From Clostridia bacterium (GTDB lineage Bacteria; Bacillota; Clostridia; Christensenellales; Pumilibacteraceae), in NCBI GenBank assembly GCA_900767465.1, contig CAAGAW010000027.1, positions 1 to 10,700 of the forward strand: DNA of 10,700 nt. The letters are read 5' to 3'. Under the pieces are notes generated by a model. It was not told where the DNA came from. It searched no databases and worked only from the letters and a program-made list of their open reading frames with translations. The position numbers were made by a program, and so were the translations under genes. Shown piece by piece: positions 6,514-10,700 of the stretch; within the stretch, counting starts at the first letter, position 1, and the number at the start of each line of letters is the position of its first letter.

Positions 6514-6575
6514 GCGTTTTCGCCGCCGATTTTATATTCGGTTCAGGCAGACGCGGTATAATTACGGAGAAGTAT

Positions 6576-7349
6576 ATGGAAGTCTGGCAAATTGTTCTGG
6601 TCTCGATCGGGTCTTTGATCGGTCTGATCCTCTCGCTCGCGATCTTATACGTGATCGTCGTAGCGATCGCCGCCGCCTGCGTCGATCCCGAAAAGAATTA
6701 CGACAAAGTAAGCGGGTTTTACCGCGCGCTGCTGATGATCGGCGGCTGGGCGTGTATGACGATCGGACGGATTAAAATCAAAATAAACGGCACGGAAAAC
6801 CTGCCGGACGGCGAGTTTCTGCTCGTTCAGAACCACCGCTCGAATTTCGATCCGATAGTAACGACTTACGCGCTCCGCAAGCGCAAAATCGCGTTCGTTT
6901 CCAAAATCGAGAACTTCTCGATCCCGCTTTTCGGCAGAATCATCCGTAAGATGTGCTTTATGCCCATCAACCGCGAGAATCCGCGCGAGGCGATGAAAAC
7001 CATCCTTCGCGCCGCCGACCTTATGAAACGCGGCGAGGCTTCGGTAGCGGTTTATCCCGAAGGTACCCGCAACAAATCGTGCGAGGGTCTTCTCCCCTTC
7101 CATAACGGCGTTTTCAAAATGGCGCAACGCGCGGGCGTTCCGGTAGTCGTTACCGCCGTAACAGGCACGGAGAACGTACATAAAAACTTTTTCCGCCGCC
7201 GCACGATCGTCGACATCGACGTCGTCGAGGTTATCCCTGCCGACCGCGTGAAAGCGGAAGGATCGGGCGAGATCGGCGATTACGCAAAGTCGGTTATGGC
7301 GCGCGCTCTCGGAATCGACCTTGCAGGCAACCGGGCCGCCGCGGAATAA
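6576..7349 (+). CDS. plsC: PlsC-type 1-acyl-glycerol-3-phosphate acyltransferase
   Basis: A 257-residue lysophospholipid acyltransferase. An N-terminal membrane segment (about 6-34) anchors it. Motif I is NHRSNFD (86-92), giving catalytic H87 and D92. Motif II is around GRIIRKMCFMPINRENPREA (120-139). Motif III is YPEGTRNK, with EGTR at 162-165. Motif IV is VPVVVTAV. It should acylate lysophosphatidic acid to phosphatidic acid at the membrane during phospholipid synthesis. GGAGA lies 5 bases before the ATG. The gene follows ttcA by 62 bases without a terminator, so co-transcription is possible. A lipid kinase gene follows 42 bases later, which fits a shared lipid role. The exact acyl acceptor is inferred from the family. 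Confidence 0.9.
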   Translation: MEVWQIVLVSIGSLIGLILSLAILYVIVVAIAAACVDPEKNYDKVSGFYRALLMIGGWACMTIGRIKIKINGTENLPDGEFLLVQNHRSNFDPIVTTYALRKRKIAFVSKIENFSIPLFGRIIRKMCFMPINRENPREAMKTILRAADLMKRGEASVAVYPEGTRNKSCEGLLPFHNGVFKMAQRAGVPVVVTAVTGTENVHKNFFRRRTIVDIDVVEVIPADRVKAEGSGEIGDYAKSVMARALGIDLAGNRAAAE

Positions 7350-7391
7350 TCAAGTAATATTGCACCCCAAAACACAACGGAGGAACAGATT

Positions 7392-8285
7392 ATGAATAAA
7401 TTTACCGTTCTTTACAATCCGCTCGCGGGAAAGACGGACAAAGCCGCGATAGAAGCCGAACTTTCCGCGCTTTTACCCGACGACGAACTCGAATACGTCG
7501 TTCTCGGCGACGGCGAAAGTTACGCCGACGTGCTTAAAAACGTCGCCTCAGATCGTAAAATCATGCTCTCGGGCGGCGACGGAACGCTTAACAGATTCGT
7601 CAACGATCCCGCTTCCGATTCGTACGCGGGCGAAATATGGTACTACGCTTCGGGCAACGGCAACGATTTCTGGACGGATCTCGGCAGGAAAAAAGGCGAC
7701 GCTCCCGTCGACGTTACCGGGTATCTCAAAAATCTGCCGCTCGTTACCGTAAACGGCGTTACAAGGAAGTTTATTAACGGTATCGGTTACGGAATCGACG
7801 GTTATTGCTGCGAAGTCGGCGACAAAATGCGCGCCGAGGGCAAGCAGAACGTCAACTACGCCGGAATCGCGATTAAAGGTTTACTGTTCTTCTTCAAACG
7901 CGCAAACGCCGTCGTCACCGTTGACGGCAAAGAGAAATCGTACAAAAAAGTATGGCTCGCGCCTTCGATGAAAGGTCGCTACTACGGCGGCGGTATGGAA
8001 GTCGCGCCGGCCCAGAACCGCAACGACGACACTCTTTCGCTCGTGGTTATGCACCGCAGTTGCAAACTCAAAACGCTTATGGTTTTTCCCTCGATCTTCA
8101 AGGGCGAACACGTCAAACACTCCGAAATGGTGGACGTTACCGTCGGCAAGGAAATTTCCGTACGCTTCGACCGTCCGTGCGCGCTTCAGATTGACGGCGA
8201 AACGGTACTCGGCGTAACCGAATACTCCGTCCGCACCGCCTCCGCCGCTTCCTCCGACGCGGCCGCCGAAATCGCAACGGCGTAA
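7392..8285 (+). CDS. Diacylglycerol kinase family lipid kinase (DagK/YegS-like)
   Basis: A 297-residue protein with the DAGK catalytic fold. NPLAGK is at 9-14, the nucleotide-binding LSGGDGTLN at 59-67, and ASGNGNDF at 86-93 (GTGNDF in most members). A later GRYYGGGMEVAPAQNRND segment carries the usual glycine-rich turn, and QIDGE lies near the end. The last ~20 residues are Ala/Ser-rich and probably flexible. It should phosphorylate a lipid such as diacylglycerol using ATP, returning it to phosphatidic acid, the product of the preceding acyltransferase. GGAGG lies 8 bases before the ATG. The pair forms a probable operon that ends at the terminator at 8334-8370. The precise lipid substrate is not shown by the sequence. 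Confidence 0.88.
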   Translation: MNKFTVLYNPLAGKTDKAAIEAELSALLPDDELEYVVLGDGESYADVLKNVASDRKIMLSGGDGTLNRFVNDPASDSYAGEIWYYASGNGNDFWTDLGRKKGDAPVDVTGYLKNLPLVTVNGVTRKFINGIGYGIDGYCCEVGDKMRAEGKQNVNYAGIAIKGLLFFFKRANAVVTVDGKEKSYKKVWLAPSMKGRYYGGGMEVAPAQNRNDDTLSLVVMHRSCKLKTLMVFPSIFKGEHVKHSEMVDVTVGKEISVRFDRPCALQIDGETVLGVTEYSVRTASAASSDAAAEIATA

Positions 8286-8333
8286 AAACGCATATACGTT
8301 ATAAAGTTTTATCGACGTTATATAATCGAAATC

Positions 8334-8370
8334 ACCCCCGAACCGTATCCTTACGGCTCGGGGGTTTTGT
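8334..8370 (+). terminator. Strong terminator of the plsC-lipid kinase operon
   Basis: ACCCCCGA (8334-8341) pairs with TCGGGGGT (8358-8365), and CCGTA (8343-8347) with TACGG (8352-8356), with one A/C mismatch and a TCCT loop. The sequence TTTTGTT follows. It lies 48 bases after the kinase stop. Confidence 0.92.
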
Positions 8371-8678
8371 TGCAACGGGCGGACGAGGAACGACCCATAC
8401 CGTGTTTAACCGAAACGACATCATACTTGCCCGCGGTGGCTCACCGCCGAGAAATCCCCCACGAAAGAAATAATAACAATCGTTCACGTTATGCGGCGGG
8501 ACGAGGGCGTCCCGCCCTACCGCCGGCTTCACCGCGAATCGGTCATGCTGTCATTTCGAGCGAAGTCGAGAAAACCCATACATTAGAACCGAGAACAAGC
8601 GTACACGACTAACCCAAAACACTTGCCCGCACGGGCTCCGTGCCCCGCGGTGGCTCACCGCCGCCGAAGTGTCAGGCG
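8371..8678. other. Gene-free interval with the dispersed hairpin repeat family
   Basis: No coding region is supported. Modules in the same orientation as the left-end copy include ACTTGCCCGC (8425-8434), hairpin GCGGTG-GCT-CACCGC (8433-8447) running into CGAGAAATCCCCC (8448-8460), GTCATTTCGAGCGAAGTCGAG (8550-8570), and the hairpins GCACGG-GCT-CCGTGC (8629-8643) and GCGGTG-GCT-CACCGC (8647-8661). A different hairpin, GGCGGGACG-AGGG-CGTCCCGCC (8495-8516), lies between them. The last hairpin stops 17 bases short of the next gene's stop codon. Confidence 0.75.
8495..8516. repeat. Nine-bp perfect hairpin with AGGG loop
   Basis: GGCGGGACG (8495-8503) and CGTCCCGCC (8508-8516) pair perfectly around AGGG. 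It has no T-run, so it is not an ordinary terminator. It sits inside the repeat interval and appears to be a second type of short palindromic element. Confidence 0.7.
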
Positions 8679-9242
8679 TTACTCCGGCGTAACGCGTTCG
8701 GTAATATCGTCGATCAGTCCGTTTTTGCGCGTAAAGTCGAAAAGAGTCGCGCCGCCGTTTTTGCGCACGAGGTAATACCCGCCGCCGTCGGTGAATCCGT
8801 CGTTAAGGACAATATCGTCATATTCGGCAAAAAATTCGCCGAGAGAGTCGTCGGTAACTGTCGAAGAGAGTTCGGGAGTCATAAGCGCGCGGGCAGCCGA
8901 ATAATCCCCGCTTTCCACGCACCCGAAAAACCGTATCGCGCAGTCCGTCTCTTTTTCTTTCGGAGCGGGCGGATCGGGGCAATAAACGTAGTTGTACCTC
9001 GGCGCGAACCGGATAACCGCTTCGGTGTCGCCGAGGCGCGTAACTTTAACGAGTCCTTCGTTGCTGTCCGGACGGATTCCGCATAACTTGACGGTGTACG
9101 GCAAAAGCGCGGCGCACAACGGCAAAAGCGTTATGTACGTTACGCGATCGGACTGAATCGTTACTCCGCCGCGGTCGGAGAACGTTCCGTTGACGAGGTA
9201 CACGCTGTCGAAGCGCGGGCGCAAAAACAAATTGATTTTCAT
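8679..9242 (-). CDS. Hypothetical protein, 187 aa
   Basis: I do not recognise this family. The frame is clean and codon use resembles the neighbours. The N-terminal half (1-85) has a beta-rich pattern with one hydrophobic stretch, ITLLPLCAALLPYTVKL (about 37-53), that is short for a membrane helix. PDPPAPKEKETD (about 89-100) looks like a linker. The C-terminal half alternates acidic helices and short strands (FFGCVESGDYSAARALMTPELS; GGGYYLVRKNGGATLFDFT), which recalls small alpha/beta accessory domains without being diagnostic. No Shine-Dalgarno site precedes the ATG. A TATAAT (9253-9248) ends 5 bases before it, so the mRNA may be leaderless. The gene diverges from the Myb-like gene. Confidence 0.65.
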   Translation of the reverse strand: MKINLFLRPRFDSVYLVNGTFSDRGGVTIQSDRVTYITLLPLCAALLPYTVKLCGIRPDSNEGLVKVTRLGDTEAVIRFAPRYNYVYCPDPPAPKEKETDCAIRFFGCVESGDYSAARALMTPELSSTVTDDSLGEFFAEYDDIVLNDGFTDGGGYYLVRKNGGATLFDFTRKNGLIDDITERVTPE

Positions 9243-9247
9243 ACAAT

Positions 9248-9253
9248 ATTATA
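9248..9253 (-). promoter_or_regulatory. Candidate -10 box for the 187-aa gene (leaderless start)
   Basis: TATAAT on the minus strand ends 5 bases before the ATG, so a normal start site falls at or next to the A of the start codon. No good -35 box is found 16-18 bases upstream. The lack of a Shine-Dalgarno site agrees with leaderless translation. Confidence 0.4.
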
Positions 9254-9305
9254 TTTGCCCTCGTCCGCCGAGTATGAGTATAAAACCGCTTTTTCGTGGC
9301 AAAAA

Positions 9306-9327
9306 TCCCGATATAAAACCATCGGGA
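9306..9327 (+). promoter_or_regulatory. Hairpin that hides the ribosome-binding site of the Myb-like gene
   Basis: TCCCGAT (9306-9312) pairs perfectly with ATCGGGA (9321-9327) around ATAAAACC. The Shine-Dalgarno GGGAG (9324-9328) lies almost wholly in the 3' arm, 5 bases before the ATG at 9334. Folding would restrict ribosome access. Confidence 0.55.
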
Positions 9328-9333
9328 GACGTT

Positions 9334-9921
9334 ATGAACGACTGGAATATCCGGGAAACCAAACGACTTTTTGCCGTCGCCGCCGAGAAATCCGCTTGCG
9401 GCGAAGGTCTTAACGCGGCGTTCCGCGTTATCGCGCGCGAAAGCGGCAGAACCGCCGGCAGCGTGCGCAACTACTATTACGCGCAACTGAAAACCTTTGC
9501 TATGCTCCCCGAAATCGCCCGCTCGCTCGGCATCGAAACGTCTCAACCGATCAAAAAAGACTTCGTTCCGTTTACGCAGGCGGAAGCGGACGACCTCGTC
9601 GCCACGGTTCTTACCGAAAAAGCACGCGGCAAAAGCGTACGTGCCGTCATCGCCCGTCTTTCGCAAGGCGATCCGAAAGCCGCGCTTAGGCTGCAGAACA
9701 AATATCGTTCGCTCGTGTCCGCACACCCCGACCGCGTCCGCAAAATAATCTCGCGACTCCGCTCGGACGGCTTGACCTACTTCGACCCGTACCTTAAACG
9801 CGTCGTAACGCCTGATTCCGACGACTCCTCGAATCTCGCCGTTATCGCCGACCTCATATCCGCTCTCCCCGCCGCCGACCGCCTCCGCGTCGTCCGCCTT
9901 TTAACGGAAAACGCGGATTAA
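9334..9921 (+). CDS. Small protein with two Myb/SANT-like repeats, probable DNA-binding regulator
   Basis: A 195-residue protein. Residues 4-53 (W4, E8, L12-F13, G25, R45-N46-Y47) resemble the Myb/SANT-like helix-turn-helix of RsfA-type regulators of Bacillota. Residues 80-128 repeat the pattern: F80, E84, L88-V89, GKSV (99-102), R119, N122, Y124. That suggests two related helical DNA-binding units. The remaining tail (about 130-195) is charged and helical. The start at 9334 is chosen for GGGAG 5 bases upstream and because the first repeat starts at W4. The frame stays open back to 9190, but there it overlaps the divergent gene. A weak promoter (TTGCCC 9255-9260, TATAAA 9279-9284) is possible. 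The DNA-binding role is inferred from fold resemblance. Confidence 0.7.
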   Translation: MNDWNIRETKRLFAVAAEKSACGEGLNAAFRVIARESGRTAGSVRNYYYAQLKTFAMLPEIARSLGIETSQPIKKDFVPFTQAEADDLVATVLTEKARGKSVRAVIARLSQGDPKAALRLQNKYRSLVSAHPDRVRKIISRLRSDGLTYFDPYLKRVVTPDSDDSSNLAVIADLISALPAADRLRVVRLLTENAD

Positions 9922-9932
9922 ACGAAACAAAT

Positions 9933-10166
9933 TTACAGATTTAACTCTTTTGTGAGTATTTTTATTAATTCCAAAGAGGTTTCTCTTGTTAGATGTAGTG
10001 TCTGTGAAATACCAGCATTTCTACTCGATGGATTATACGTTTTAAGTATAACGCATGGTGTTCCATCTGGCAGACACCCCTTCTCATAAATACAGTTCAC
10101 ATTTACTACGTTTCCATTCCTTGACACATAAGATGTCGACTTAGAAAACTCAATAATGTTTGCCAT
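9933..10166 (-). CDS. Small hypothetical protein, 77 aa, in AT-rich DNA
   Basis: I do not recognise the family. It begins MANIIEFSKSTSYVSRNGN and ends in a helix, TRETSLELIKILTKELNL; the middle looks like short strands (VVNVNCIYEKG; TPCVILKTYN). There is no membrane segment or signal peptide. Support for a real gene is the strong AGGAGG just before the ATG. Base composition and codon use are plainly more AT-rich than the genes to the left, and like the region running up to the recombinase. It may be a cargo or control gene of the mobile element. Three CATTTTA-like repeats (10186-10210) lie just upstream of its ribosome-binding site. Confidence 0.6.
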   Translation of the reverse strand: MANIIEFSKSTSYVSRNGNVVNVNCIYEKGCLPDGTPCVILKTYNPSSRNAGISQTLHLTRETSLELIKILTKELNL

Positions 10167-10238
10167 AATCCCTCCTAATGATTTTCATTTTAGTCATTTT
10201 ATTTCATTTAACTTATGATACTTAATCTTGGGGAATAT

Positions 10239-10269
10239 GAGTAAATCGGCTTATTTTACCGATTTACTC
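10239..10269. repeat. Perfect 11-bp inverted repeat beside the recombinase gene
   Basis: GAGTAAATCGG (10239-10249) and CCGATTTACTC (10259-10269) are separated by CTTATTTTA. GGGG (10230-10233) and CCCC (10275-10278) can add an outer stem. It lies 15 bases after the recombinase stop. It could be a terminator lacking a proper minus-strand T-run, or part of an attachment or recombinase-binding site. Confidence 0.65.
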
Positions 10270-10283
10270 GTTAGCCCCGTTTT

Positions 10284-10700
10284 TTAATAACAGTATTGCG
10301 GCAATACTATTGCACCTACGAAATTGTAAACGATGCGAACTCCCTGCATTTTCTTACCGTCGAAAATTTCCGCCTCATCGATATAAATCTTGTCAATAAA
10401 ACTATGCAGTATTTCCGGAGTCAGTTCTTCGATACAAAGATAGTGTTTTACGATTTTCAAAAACTTTTTAAGGTTATCGTTGTCCTGTTCGGTTGCGGCG
10501 ATAATCTTTTTTAATTCTTCCGTTTTTGCCCGTAGTTCCGTTTGCTCCGTTTCATAGGATTTAGCAAGAAAATCAAATCGTTCGTCTGTCATTTTTCCTT
10601 TTACGTTATCTTCATAGAGTTTACGGATAATCCCGTTGATTTCTTCTATCCGCGCGGTCGTTTTAGACAATTCGCTTTGGGCTTTCGCCTGTGCTTTTTG
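10284..10700 (-). CDS. Large serine recombinase, C-terminal part (DUF4368-type), truncated by window end
   Basis: The frame is open to the window edge, giving the last 138 residues. The first ~75 form a charged coiled-coil-like helix (AQAKAQSELSKTTARIEEIN, then RFDFLAKSYETEQTELRAKT). This is followed by FLKIVKHYLCIEELTPEILH, SFIDKIYIDEAEIFDGKK and VRIVYNFVGAI, the pattern of the DUF4368 end of large serine recombinases found on Firmicute conjugative elements. The catalytic serine domain would lie beyond 10700. Such enzymes integrate and excise elements at att sites, and their genes commonly lie near one end of the element. Together with the composition change near 9922, this marks a likely mobile element end. 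Confidence 0.85.
   Translation of the reverse strand, partial: QKAQAKAQSELSKTTARIEEINGIIRKLYEDNVKGKMTDERFDFLAKSYETEQTELRAKTEELKKIIAATEQDNDNLKKFLKIVKHYLCIEELTPEILHSFIDKIYIDEAEIFDGKKMQGVRIVYNFVGAIVLPQYCY

Noticed and set aside
6557..6562. TATAAT before plsC as a separate promoter
   Set aside because: No -35 box at 16-18 bases, and the start site would fall in the ribosome-binding site.
8321..8326. TATAAT after the lipid kinase gene
   Set aside because: No -35 box, and any transcript would begin at the terminator hairpin with no gene behind it.
8367..8612. 81-aa frame in the right repeat interval
   Set aside because: It is made of repeat modules and overlaps the terminator; no ribosome-binding site.
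9190..9333. Upstream extension of the Myb-like gene
   Set aside because: It overlaps the divergent 187-aa gene and its residues do not look like a domain; GGGAG favours the ATG at 9334.

Overview
The window looks like chromosomal DNA of an uncultured, gut-type Clostridia member (Bacillota). The basis is the rpmH-rnpA-yidD-yidC-jag block with a SpoIIIJ-type YidC and a Jag protein, good Shine-Dalgarno sites, sigma-A-like promoters (TTGACT-17-TATAAT), and a Firmicute-type large serine recombinase at the right edge. No rRNA, tRNA or CRISPR array was seen.

Layout. 1-225: gene-free, filled with GC-rich hairpin repeats. 226-1249: promoter and gene for an EamA/DMT-type transporter, followed by a terminator. 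1332-1889 (minus): a two-TM-anchored DUF2726 protein. 1890-2602: gene-free, with a 76-bp tandem duplication, more dispersed repeats and two terminator-like hairpins. 2603-5509 (minus): rpmH, rnpA, yidD, yidC, jag, that is ribosomal protein L34, the RNase P protein, the YidD/YidC membrane insertion pair and the KH/R3H RNA-binding protein Jag. A strong terminator hairpin lies between rpmH and rnpA. 5605-6513 (plus): a divergent promoter, a highly structured leader that can fold as a three-way junction, and a TtcA-like tRNA thiolase. 6576-8285: a PlsC-type acyltransferase and a diacylglycerol/lipid kinase, a likely phospholipid operon ending in a strong terminator. 8371-8678: gene-free, again with the repeat family. 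8679-9242 (minus): an unrecognised 187-aa protein. 9334-9921 (plus): a small protein with two Myb/SANT-like repeats.

From about 9922 onward the DNA is visibly more AT-rich. It carries a 77-aa hypothetical gene, an 11-bp perfect inverted repeat and the C-terminal part of a large serine recombinase that runs off the window. This is probably one end of an integrated mobile element.

No obviously new multi-gene system is evident. The signals most worth following are a dispersed hairpin family whose arms vary in a compensated way around a constant GCT loop, the three-way-junction leader before ttcA, the ribosome-binding site hidden in a hairpin before the Myb-like gene, and the mobile element boundary.
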